This document shows, piece after piece, positions 16,086 through 23,136 of a stretch of DNA of 64,000 bases (its first letter is position 1; every line of letters begins with the position of its first letter). Both the position numbers and the translations under genes were made by a program. The stretch is from NCBI RefSeq assembly GCF_003234795.2, contig NZ_CP126268.1, forward strand, positions 372,001 to 436,000. Direction: 5' to 3'. Source of the DNA: Curtobacterium sp. MCLR17_032. Its GTDB lineage: Bacteria > Actinomycetota > Actinomycetes > Actinomycetales > Microbacteriaceae. Under the pieces are notes generated by a model, which had not been told where the DNA came from, searched no databases, and saw nothing but the letters and a program-made list of their open reading frames with translations.

Positions 16086-17354
16086 ATGAGCACCGCTGCC
16101 ACCACGGACGTGCCGGAGAAGAAGACGCCGAAGAAGCAGTCCCGCTTCTTCGCGAACGCCCAACGGCTGGGCCGGAGCCTGCTGCTCCCGATCGCGGTCA
16201 TGCCGGCCGCGGGCATCCTCAACCGGATCGGGCAGCCCGACCTGCTCGGTGCGATCCCCGGCTTCGAGACCGGTGCTGGCGTCATCTCTGCTGCCGGTCA
16301 GGCCATCTTCACGTGGCTGCCACTTCTGTTCGCGGTGGGCATCGCAATCGGTTGGGCGAAGAAGTCGGACGGCACGACAGCATTGGCCGCCGTCGTCGGG
16401 TACATGGTGATGTACCAAGTCTTCGCGGTGATGTCGCCGATCGTCCTGGCGGGCGTGAAGGACGCGAACGGCGAGCAGGCGACGATCAACTTCGGCGTTC
16501 TCGGTGGCATCGTGATGGGTCTCGTGGCCGCCGGGCTGTGGACGAAGTTCCACCGCACGAAGATGCCCGACTTCCTCGGGTTCTTCTCGGGTCGCCGCCT
16601 GGTGCCGATCCTCACCGCGGCGGCCGGCCTGGTCATCGCCGTGCTGATGTCCTTCGTCTACCGGTACTTCGACATCGGCCTGACCTGGGTCGGCGAGCAG
16701 GTCACGTCGCAGCCGGTCATCGGCGGCGGGATCTTCGGGTTCGCGAACCGCATGCTCATCCCGGTCGGCCTGCACCAGCTGCTCAACTTCTTCCCGTGGT
16801 TCCAGCTCGGCAGCTTCAACGCCAACGGAACCATCTGGCACGGTGACATCGCTCGCTTCCTCAACGGCGACCCGACGGCCGGCATCTTCCAGACCGGCTT
16901 CTTCCCGATCATGATGTTCGCCCTGCCCGCCGGTGCCCTGGCGATCTGGCGCAACGCCCGCCCCTCGCAGCGCAAGCTCGTCGGCGGCATCATGCTCTCC
17001 GCCGCGCTGACGTCCTTCGTCACCGGCATCACCGAGCCGCTCGAGTACTCGTTCATGTTCGTGGCCTGGCCGCTCTACGTGATCCACGCCGTGCTCACCG
17101 GCACCTCGCTGGCCCTGGTGAACGCCCTCGGCATCCACGACGGCTTCTCGTTCTCGGCCGGCGCGATCGACTACGTGCTGAACTTCGGCAAGGCGAAGGG
17201 GGCGATCTGGCTCATCCCGATCGGCCTGGCGTACGCGGCGGTCTACTACTTCCTCTTCAGTTTCGTCATCAAGAAGTGGAACCTCCGGACCCCGGGTCGC
17301 GAGCCGGAGGACGAGATCGCCTCGGCCTCGGTCGACGACCTCACCAAGGCGTAG
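16086..17354 (+). CDS. PTS EIIC permease, glucose/N-acetylglucosamine family
   Basis: A 422-residue inner-membrane sugar channel of the PTS glucose superfamily. It starts with a basic cytosolic stretch and RLGRSLLLPIAVMPAAGILNRIGQ. Later come about ten membrane segments, LIPVGLHQLLNFFPW (typical of GlcNAc/glucose EIIC), and the conserved GITEPLEYSFMFVAW substrate motif. AGAGGAAC precedes ATG 16086. The length is that of an EIIC alone, with IIB and IIA encoded divergently. Together with the DasR-like regulator, N-acetylglucosamine is the most likely substrate, though glucose cannot be excluded. A 44-bp palindromic terminator follows 24 bp after the stop. Confidence 0.9.
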   Translation: MSTAATTDVPEKKTPKKQSRFFANAQRLGRSLLLPIAVMPAAGILNRIGQPDLLGAIPGFETGAGVISAAGQAIFTWLPLLFAVGIAIGWAKKSDGTTALAAVVGYMVMYQVFAVMSPIVLAGVKDANGEQATINFGVLGGIVMGLVAAGLWTKFHRTKMPDFLGFFSGRRLVPILTAAAGLVIAVLMSFVYRYFDIGLTWVGEQVTSQPVIGGGIFGFANRMLIPVGLHQLLNFFPWFQLGSFNANGTIWHGDIARFLNGDPTAGIFQTGFFPIMMFALPAGALAIWRNARPSQRKLVGGIMLSAALTSFVTGITEPLEYSFMFVAWPLYVIHAVLTGTSLALVNALGIHDGFSFSAGAIDYVLNFGKAKGAIWLIPIGLAYAAVYYFLFSFVIKKWNLRTPGREPEDEIASASVDDLTKA

Positions 17355-17378
17355 TCACGTCGCGACGCGACCGGACGC

Positions 17379-17422
17379 ACGACGGGAGGCCCGGTGCCAG
17401 CTGGCACCGGGCCTCCCGTCGT
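17379..17422. terminator. 44-bp perfect palindrome, terminator after PTS EIIC
   Basis: Two 22-nt arms (ACGACGGGAGGCCCGGTGCC plus AG, and its reverse complement) abut without spacer, centred on CAGCTG. The stem is followed by a short T-containing run. It insulates the PTS gene from znuA. The core CGGGAGGCCCG recurs through the window. Confidence 0.8.
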
Positions 17423-17438
17423 TCCGTCGGTAACGGTT

Positions 17439-17468
17439 TTGACAATCGTTCTCATGTGGCGCTAGCGT
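17439..17468 (+). promoter_or_regulatory. znuA promoter with Zur-like box
   Basis: TTGACA (17439-17444) and TAGCGT (17463-17468) are 18 nt apart, and the ATG follows 7 nt after the -10 box, so the mRNA is probably leaderless. TGACAATCGTTCTCA (17440-17454) overlaps the -35 and has the TGAnAAT...TTnTCA symmetry of actinobacterial Zur/Fur-type boxes. The zur gene itself is the fourth gene of this operon. Confidence 0.6.
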
Positions 17469-17475
17469 CGTCACC

Positions 17476-18384
17476 ATGCACACCCGCCTCCTCGCCCTGC
17501 CGCTCGTCGTCGGCGCCGCCGCGCTCGCCCTCACCGGGTGCGCGACCTCACCCGCCTCGTCGGACTCCGGAGACGGCAAGGTCCGCGTCGTGGCATCGAC
17601 CAACGTCTACGGTTCGATCGTCGAGCGCATCGGCGGCGACCACGTCGACGTCACGAGCATCCTCGAGGACCCGTCGCAGGACCCGCACTCGTTCGAGTCG
17701 AGCGCGAAGACGCAGCTCGCGGTGTCGAAGGCCGACCTGCTCATCGAGAACGGTGGCGGCTACGACGACTTCATGACGACGCTGTCCAAGGCCGCCGACA
17801 CGAAGGCGCCGACGATCAACGTCGTGCAGCTCTCCGGCCTGCAGAAGTCCGGCGACACCGAGTTCAACGAGCACGTGTTCTACAGCTACCCGACGATGGT
17901 GAAGCTCGTCGCGGACGTCGCCGAGCGTCTCGGCAAGCTCGACAGCGCGGACGCCAGCACCTTCCAGGCGAACGCGAAGACCCTCACCGGCAAGCTCCAG
18001 GAGCTCGAGTCCCAGGTCGCCTCGGTCGAGAAGACCGTCGACGGCGAGAAGGTGGCGTACACCGAGCCCGTGCCCGGGTACCTCTTCGACGCCATGGGCC
18101 TCGACAACGTGACGCCGGAGGCCTTCTCCGAGGCTATCGAAGAGGGCGACGACGTCCCGCCGGCCGCACTCAACGACACCCTCAAGCTCTTCACGAGCGG
18201 CGAGGCGAAGCTGCTGGCCGTCAACGAGCAGACCTCGAGCGCCGAGACCGAGCAGGTCCAGAAGGCCGCCGAGAAGGCGGGCATCCCGGTGGTCGGTGTC
18301 ACGGAGACGCTCCCGAAGGGGGAGGATTACGTCTCGTGGCAGCAGGCGAACATCGACGCGGTGACGGCGGCACTGAAGCAGTGA
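17476..18384 (+). CDS. znuA: Zinc/manganese-type ABC transporter, substrate-binding lipoprotein
   Basis: A 302-residue lipoprotein that captures metal for the ATPase and permease encoded next. The signal peptide ends in a lipobox LTGC (Cys ~21). Cluster-A-I (TroA/ZnuA) landmarks follow: KVRVVASTNVYGSIVERIGGDHVDVTSIL, then DPHSFE with the first metal-ligand His. A second His sits in NEHVFYSYP and an acidic ligand set near YTEPVPGYLF. The usual His-rich loop is absent. Zinc is inferred from the Zur-like box and from zur in the operon. The start directly follows the -10 box. Confidence 0.85.
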   Translation: MHTRLLALPLVVGAAALALTGCATSPASSDSGDGKVRVVASTNVYGSIVERIGGDHVDVTSILEDPSQDPHSFESSAKTQLAVSKADLLIENGGGYDDFMTTLSKAADTKAPTINVVQLSGLQKSGDTEFNEHVFYSYPTMVKLVADVAERLGKLDSADASTFQANAKTLTGKLQELESQVASVEKTVDGEKVAYTEPVPGYLFDAMGLDNVTPEAFSEAIEEGDDVPPAALNDTLKLFTSGEAKLLAVNEQTSSAETEQVQKAAEKAGIPVVGVTETLPKGEDYVSWQQANIDAVTAALKQ

Positions 18385-19277
18385 CGACGACCCTCCAGGA
18401 TCCGGACCGAGCCGCCACTGCCGAGCGCAGTGGCGGCTCCGCCGTGCTCGCGCTCCGGGACGCCGGGCTCGCCTACGGCAGCCGTCGGCTCTGGGACGGG
18501 CTCGACCTCGACGTCCAGCCCGGCGAGTTCGTCGCCGTCCTCGGACCGAACGGCGCCGGCAAGACCTCGCTGCTCCGCACCGTCCTCGGCCAGCAGCGCC
18601 TGACGAGCGGGTCGATGTCGTTCCTCGGCCGTCCGGTCCGTCGCGGCCACCGGAGGATCGGCTACATCCCGCAGCAGCGGCTGATGGACTCGGGCACCCC
18701 GTTGCGCGCCCGCGACATGATCGCGCAGGGCGTCACCGGACACCGCTGGGGCATCCGACCCGAACGCCGTGCCGAACGCGAGCGCATCGACCGGATCGTC
18801 GACGAGGTCGGCGCGACCGCGTTCGCCGACGCCCCGGTCGCCGAGCTCTCCGGCGGCGAGCAGCAGCGCACCCGCGTCGGACAGGCCATCGCCGCCGACC
18901 CGGCCCTGCTGCTCTGCGACGAACCCCTCATCTCGCTCGACCTCCGGCACCAGCGCGGCGTGACCGAACTGATCGACCGGCAGCGTCGACAGCAGGGCGC
19001 CGCGGTGCTCTTCGTCACCCACGACGTGAACCCGATCCTCGACGTCGTCGACCGGGTCCTCTACATCGCCGGCGGACGCTTCCGGATCGGCGCCCCCGAC
19101 GAGGTCCTGCGCGCCGACGTCCTCAGCGACCTGTACGGCACGCCCGTCGACGTCGTCCGGACCATGGGTCGCATCGTCATCGTCGGTGCGAGCGACGCCC
19201 ACGACACCGCGGGCGACGGGCACCACCACTGCGAGCCCGGTCCGCACGCCACCACCCCGGACGAAGGACGGATCTGA
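18381..19277 (+). CDS. znuC: Zinc ABC transporter, ATP-binding protein
   Basis: A 298-residue cytosolic ATPase. Walker A is GPNGAGKTSLL (~55), the Q-loop YIPQQRLMDSG, the ABC signature LSGGEQQRTRVGQA, Walker B ALLLCDEPLISLD and the H-loop FVTHDV. The C-terminal tail beyond ~270 is His-rich (HDTAGDGHHHCEPGPH), which suggests metal binding or sensing, and is unusual for a plain ABC ATPase. GTG 18381 overlaps the znuA stop by 4 nt, and the 3' end overlaps znuB by one base (TGATG), so translation of all three is coupled. Confidence 0.88.
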   Translation: MTTTLQDPDRAATAERSGGSAVLALRDAGLAYGSRRLWDGLDLDVQPGEFVAVLGPNGAGKTSLLRTVLGQQRLTSGSMSFLGRPVRRGHRRIGYIPQQRLMDSGTPLRARDMIAQGVTGHRWGIRPERRAERERIDRIVDEVGATAFADAPVAELSGGEQQRTRVGQAIAADPALLLCDEPLISLDLRHQRGVTELIDRQRRQQGAAVLFVTHDVNPILDVVDRVLYIAGGRFRIGAPDEVLRADVLSDLYGTPVDVVRTMGRIVIVGASDAHDTAGDGHHHCEPGPHATTPDEGRI

Positions 19278-20197
19278 TGGACATCTGGTCGACCGTCTTC
19301 TCGTTCCAGGACTACGGCGAGCTGCTCGTCCTGGTGCGCAACTCGATCATCGCGGGCGCGGTGCTCGGCGTCGTCGGCGGGCTGATCGGGCCCTTCGTCG
19401 TCGCCCGGAACATGCCGTTCGCCGTGCACGGCATCAGCGAGCTGTCGTTCGCCGGGGCCAGTGCGTCGCTGCTCCTCGGCGTCAACGTCGTCAGCGGGTC
19501 GGTCGTCGGGTCCCTCGTCGCGGCGCTGCTCATCGGCCTGCTCGGCAGCCGGGCCCGCGACCGGAACTCGATCATCGCCGTGCTCATGCCGTTCGGGCTC
19601 GGCCTCGGCATCCTCTGCCTGGCGCTCTACAAGGGCCGGGCGGCGAACAAGTTCGGACTGCTGACCGGGCAGATCGTCTCGGTCGACAACCCGCAGCTCG
19701 GCATGCTCGTCGCGATCGCCGCCGTCGTGGTCCTCATCCTCGTGGTCATCTGGCGTCCGCTGATGTTCGCCTCGGTGGACCCCGACGTCGCCGCGGCCGC
19801 CGGCATCCCGGTCCGGACGCTCGGGCTGGTGTTCATGCTCGCGCTCGGACTGGCCACCGCGGTGTCGGTGCAGATCGTCGGAGCGCTGCTGGTGCTCTCG
19901 CTGCTCGTGACGCCGGCCGCCGCCGCACTGCGGGTGACCGTGAACCCGGTCCTCGTGCCGGTGCTCTCCGTCGTCTTCGCGGTGACCTCGGTCGTCGGCG
20001 GGATCCTCCTGGCCCTCGGCGGCGGCCTGCCCATCAGCCCGTACGTCACCACCATCTCGTTCCTCATCTGGGTCGTCTGCCGGGTGCTCGGCGCCCGGAA
20101 GGAGCGCCGTGGACGCGACCGCGTGTCGGCGCGGGAGCAGCACGTCGACGGCGGGACGAGCCTCCCGACCGCACCGAAGCAAGGAGTCGCAGCATGA
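19277..20197 (+). CDS. znuB: Zinc ABC transporter, permease
   Basis: A 306-residue ABC-3-type membrane permease with about eight hydrophobic segments. It has the characteristic MPFAVHGISELSFAGASASLLLG region and later AAGIPVRTLGLVFMLALGLATAVSVQIVGALLVLSLLVTPAAAA, which is the conserved coupling and core of the family. The C-terminus is a charged cytosolic tail. It starts within the znuC stop (TGATG), and its own stop overlaps the zur ATG, placing all four genes in one tightly coupled operon. Confidence 0.9.
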   Translation: MDIWSTVFSFQDYGELLVLVRNSIIAGAVLGVVGGLIGPFVVARNMPFAVHGISELSFAGASASLLLGVNVVSGSVVGSLVAALLIGLLGSRARDRNSIIAVLMPFGLGLGILCLALYKGRAANKFGLLTGQIVSVDNPQLGMLVAIAAVVVLILVVIWRPLMFASVDPDVAAAAGIPVRTLGLVFMLALGLATAVSVQIVGALLVLSLLVTPAAAALRVTVNPVLVPVLSVVFAVTSVVGGILLALGGGLPISPYVTTISFLIWVVCRVLGARKERRGRDRVSAREQHVDGGTSLPTAPKQGVAA

Positions 20198-20616
20198 ACG
20201 CCGTCCAGAAGCCACGACGCAACACCTGGCAGCGCGAAGCGGTGCGCGGGGCCCTGACCGAGACCGAGGGGTTCGTCAGCGCGCAGTCGCTGCACGCGCA
20301 CCTGCGGGACGGTGGCTCCACCATCGGCCTGGCGACTGTCTACCGGGCGCTCTCCGACCTGGCGACCGAGGGCGACGCCGACTCGCTGCAGCAGGACGGC
20401 GAGTCCCTCTACCGGGCCTGCACCACCGACAAGCACCACCACCACCTGATCTGCCGCGTCTGCGGTCGGACCGTCGAGATCCAGGCCGACCCGGTCGAGG
20501 AGTGGGCGCGTGCGACCGCCGCCGCGAACGGTTTCTCGAACGCCAGTCACGTCGTCGACGTGTTCGGCGAATGCGCCGAGTGCACCGCCCGTGCCGCTGT
20601 CCGAGGTGGCGCGTAG
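20194..20616 (+). CDS. zur: Fur-family metal regulator, probably Zur
   Basis: A 140-residue Fur-superfamily repressor. The N-terminal winged helix contains RNTWQREAVRGALTETEGFVSAQSLHAHLRDGG and IGLATVYRALSDL. The dimer/metal domain has the DKHHHHLICRVCGRTVEI motif (first CxxC plus His cluster) and CAEC near the C-terminus for the structural zinc. The AAGGAG upstream and the ATGA overlap with znuB mark the start. Genomic position in a zinc-uptake operon supports Zur rather than Fur or Mur. It probably represses its own operon through the box at 17440. Confidence 0.88.
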   Translation: MNAVQKPRRNTWQREAVRGALTETEGFVSAQSLHAHLRDGGSTIGLATVYRALSDLATEGDADSLQQDGESLYRACTTDKHHHHLICRVCGRTVEIQADPVEEWARATAAANGFSNASHVVDVFGECAECTARAAVRGGA

Positions 20617-20626
20617 TCTCCGCGAC

Positions 20627-21313
20627 ATGCACGTGATCCTGGTCCCCGGGTTCTGGCTCGACGCGAGCGCGTGGGACGACGTCGTCCCGGTCCTCCGAGC
20701 GGCGGGGCACACCGTCGACGCCGTCACCCGCCGGGGGTCGACGCTCGACGAGCAGGTCGCGGACCTGGTCGCCCGGGTCGACACCGCCCCGGAACCCGTC
20801 GTGCTCGTCGGCCACTCCGGCGCTGGTCCGATCGCGTACATGGCCGCCGACCAGCGGCCGGACCGGGTCCGGCACCTGGTCTACGCCGACACCTTCCCCG
20901 GACCGGACGGTGGCTGCGTCAACGACGAACTGCCGGTGGTCGACGGACAGGTGCCGCTACCGCCGTGGGACATCTGGGAGGCGGCGACCCTCCGCGGCAT
21001 GACCCCGGAGATCCGCGCCGACGTCGAGCGGCGGGCGGTCCCCGAACCCGCGCGGGTCACCTCGGACCGGTTCCACTACGCCGACCCCGCGCGGCACCGG
21101 ATCCCGGCGACCGTCATCACGTGCGAGATCGCCCCGGACGAACTGGCCGGCATGGTCGCGGACCACCAGGTGTGGGCGGCCGAGCTCGTGGCGACCGAGG
21201 AGCTCGAGATCGTCGGGCTGCACACCGGGCACTGGCCGATGTTCACGGCGCCGCAGGAGCTCGGCGCGCTGATCGTGCAGGCGCTGGCGCCCCGCCCGCC
21301 CGACGGGGTCTGA
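20627..21313 (+). CDS. Alpha/beta hydrolase
   Basis: A 228-residue alpha/beta-hydrolase-fold protein. It opens with [21 protein letters not shown] (oxyanion region), has the nucleophile elbow VGHSGAG (Ser near 68) and a C-terminal HTGHWPMF that supplies the catalytic His. A mid-domain Asp (YADTFPG) or the later acidic residues would complete the triad. It resembles small esterase/lactonase-like hydrolases without a clear substrate. TAGTCT lies 7 nt before the ATG and there is no Shine-Dalgarno, so it may be transcribed on its own as a leaderless mRNA just after zur. Confidence 0.75.
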   Translation: MHVILVPGFWLDASAWDDVVPVLRAAGHTVDAVTRRGSTLDEQVADLVARVDTAPEPVVLVGHSGAGPIAYMAADQRPDRVRHLVYADTFPGPDGGCVNDELPVVDGQVPLPPWDIWEAATLRGMTPEIRADVERRAVPEPARVTSDRFHYADPARHRIPATVITCEIAPDELAGMVADHQVWAAELVATEELEIVGLHTGHWPMFTAPQELGALIVQALAPRPPDGV

Positions 21314-21695
21314 AGCGCCGGCATCGCTCCCGGCTCCCGGCTCGCGTCCTCTGACGCCCCGCCCGGTCGGGAGGCCCGGCTTGCGACGCGCCCGGCCGTC
21401 GCGTAACGTGGGCCGCTGGTTCTCCGCGCCTGCGCGGAGTGCCCGTTGTTCTGCCCTCCGATCGTCGCGAACGCCGCGGTCGCGTGGTACCGGATCCGAG
21501 CCTCCTGGCCCGGATGTGCTGACCCAGGTCGACCTCGTCGATCCGGACCGCCGCCGGTCTGGGCGGTGCGCACACCCCCTCGCCGGGCTCCTCGCCCAGA
21601 CGATCCGTCTGGTGCCGACTGTCCAGCGCGTGTGCACCAGGCAAGTGACCTTGGGTGCAGCCGATCGGCTGCACGGTATTCATCAGGAGGAAACC
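21314..21695 (+). promoter_or_regulatory. Promoter and ~280-nt structured leader of the L28-L33-S14 operon
   Basis: TTGCGA (21381-21386) and TAACGT (21404-21409) are spaced 17 nt, so transcription should start near 21416. That leaves about 280 nt of leader before the L28 ATG. The leader begins with an 8-bp hairpin CTCCGCGC/GCGCGGAG (21422-21439). It ends with a perfect 20-bp palindrome (21655-21674, GTGCAGCCGA and its complement) only 10 nt before the AGGAGG. Feedback control by a ribosomal protein or attenuation is conceivable. No Zur-type box was found here. Confidence 0.45.
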
Positions 21696-21932
21696 ATGGC
21701 TGCAGTGTGCCAGGTGACCGGCGCCGTTCCCGGCTTCGGTCACAACATCTCGCACTCGCACCGTCGGACGAAGCGTCGCTTCGACCCGAACGTGCAGAAG
21801 AAGACCTACTACGTGCCGTCGCTGCGTCGTAACGTGACGCTCAACGTCAGCGCCAAGGGCATCAAGGTGATCGATGCTCGCGGTATCGAGTCCGTCGTGG
21901 CGGGCATCCTCGCCCGTGGGGAGAAGATCTGA
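21696..21932 (+). CDS. rpmB: 50S ribosomal protein L28
   Basis: A 78-residue ribosomal protein beginning [36 protein letters not shown], the usual L28 sequence, and ending with the [15 protein letters not shown] helix. It lacks the paired CxxC motifs of the zinc-binding form; the single Cys 5 is conserved in the family but cannot form a ribbon. AGGAGG lies 5 nt before ATG 21696. The TGA overlaps the L33 ATG by one base. Confidence 0.96.
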   Translation: MAAVCQVTGAVPGFGHNISHSHRRTKRRFDPNVQKKTYYVPSLRRNVTLNVSAKGIKVIDARGIESVVAGILARGEKI

Positions 21933-22102
21933 TGGCGAAGCGCGGTCAGGACATCCGTCCGATCATCAAGCTCCGTTCCACTGCGGGCACTGGGTTCACG
22001 TACGTGACCAAGAAGAACCGCCGGAACAACCCCGACCGTCTCGTGCTGAAGAAGTACGACCCGGTGGTCCGCAAGCACGTCGACTTCCGTGAGGAGCGCT
22101 AG
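21932..22102 (+). CDS. rpmG: 50S ribosomal protein L33 (zinc-free form)
   Basis: A 56-residue protein starting [20 protein letters not shown] and ending [11 protein letters not shown], matching L33 throughout. It has no cysteine, so it is the C-minus, zinc-independent form. It starts inside the L28 stop (TGATG) and ends at TAG 22100-22102, three bases before S14. Confidence 0.95.
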   Translation: MAKRGQDIRPIIKLRSTAGTGFTYVTKKNRRNNPDRLVLKKYDPVVRKHVDFREER

Positions 22103-22105
22103 GCC

Positions 22106-22411
22106 ATGGCGAAGAAGAGCAAGATCGCGAAGAACAACCAGCGCGCCGTCATCATCGAGCGCTACGCCGAGCGTCGCCTCGAGCTGAAGAAGGCCCTCGT
22201 CGACCCGAACGGCACCGACGAGTCCCGCGAAGCGGCCCGCGTCGGCCTGCAGAAGCTGCCCCGCGACGCGTCGCCGGTCCGCTACCGCAACCGTGACGCC
22301 ATCGACGGTCGCCCTCGTGGCCACCTCGGTGAGTTCGGCATCAGCCGTGTCCGCTTCCGCGACATGGCCCACCGTGGCGAGCTCCCCGGCATCACGAAGA
22401 GCTCCTGGTAA
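22106..22411 (+). CDS. rpsN: 30S ribosomal protein S14 (zinc-free form)
   Basis: A 101-residue S14 of the long type that lacks the two CxxC pairs. Family landmarks are [12 protein letters not shown] at the start, [52 protein letters not shown] at the end. In several actinobacteria, L28-L33-S14 C-minus paralogues are zinc-starvation genes. Here they lie 1 kb from zur but behind a promoter without a recognisable Zur box, so they may simply be the housekeeping copies. A strong terminator follows 14 bp downstream. Confidence 0.95.
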   Translation: MAKKSKIAKNNQRAVIIERYAERRLELKKALVDPNGTDESREAARVGLQKLPRDASPVRYRNRDAIDGRPRGHLGEFGISRVRFRDMAHRGELPGITKSSW

Positions 22412-22424
22412 GCACCAGTCCCAC

Positions 22425-22462
22425 CGACGCCCCCGCGACCTCTCGAGGTCGTGGGGGCGTCG
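22425..22462 (+). terminator. Terminator after rpsN
   Basis: An 18-bp stem (CGACGCCCCCGCGACCTC against its complement with one G-T wobble) closes a 2-nt loop, and is followed by TCGTTGTC. It lies 14 bp after the S14 stop. Confidence 0.8.
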
Positions 22463-22718
22463 TCGTTGTCCGGGGGGCGTCATCCGCCGACTCCGGGCAG
22501 CACCACGGTCGTCACATCCGTCACATCAGCCACTCCTGTCCCTCGGGAGGCCCGGAAAACCGGGCGAGTCGACCGGAAACCCCGGAACCGGCTGGTAGGT
22601 TCATCAGCGGTTCCCCGGGCCCTCGGTCCGGTCGGGCCCACCGCTCGGGGCAACCGTCCCGCAGCATCCGGACGTTCCGTGTCCGACCCATACGCAAGAA
22701 GTCCGAGGAGGACATCCA

Positions 22719-23006
22719 ATGGCTGACAAGTCACTGAACCGCACCGAGCTCGTCGCTGCCGTCGCCGCCGAGTCCGGCCAGAGCCAGGCCACCGTCAACG
22801 GCGTCGTCGACGCGCTCTTCGCCGTCGTCGGTAAGTCCGTCGCGGACGACACCAAGGTCACGATCCCGGGCTGGATCGCCTTCGAGAAGACCCACCGTGC
22901 CGCGCGCACCGGTCGCAACCCGCAGACGGGTGAGGCCATCGAGATCGCCGCGAGCGACTCGGTCAAGGTCAGCGCCGGCAGCAAGCTCAAGGCGTCGGTC
23001 AAGTAA
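22719..23006 (+). CDS. hup: HU-family nucleoid DNA-binding protein
   Basis: A 95-residue HU/IHF-fold protein: ADKSLNRTELVAAVAAESGQSQATVNGVVDALFAVVGKSVADDTKVTIPGWIAFEKTHRAARTGRNPQTGEAIEIAASDSV is the complete HU core including the DNA-intercalating arm (RTGRNPQTG). It lacks the lysine-rich tail of mycobacterial HupB. GAGGAGG lies 8 nt before ATG 22719. TAGGTT at 22596-22601 is a possible -10 box giving a leader of about 110 nt. It bends and compacts DNA as a dimer. Confidence 0.95.
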   Translation: MADKSLNRTELVAAVAAESGQSQATVNGVVDALFAVVGKSVADDTKVTIPGWIAFEKTHRAARTGRNPQTGEAIEIAASDSVKVSAGSKLKASVK

Positions 23007-23020
23007 GACCACTCAGCTCC

Positions 23021-23054
23021 ACGGAAGGGACGGCGTTCGCGCCGTCCCTTCCGT
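23021..23054 (+). terminator. Terminator after hup
   Basis: ACGGAAGGGACGGC and its exact complement form a 14-bp stem around a 6-nt loop, followed by CGTT. It begins 15 bp after the hup stop. Confidence 0.8.
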
Positions 23055-23136
23055 CGTTCCCGGGAGGCCCGTGCTCTGTCCACAGGTCGGCCCGCGCGGT
23101 TGCGGTGGCGCGCTTGCCAGCGCCTAGGCTTGACGG

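Noticed and set aside
21590..21695. Zur box in front of the L28 gene
   Set aside because: I looked for a TGAnAATnnTTnTCA-like element around the promoter and in the leader and found none.
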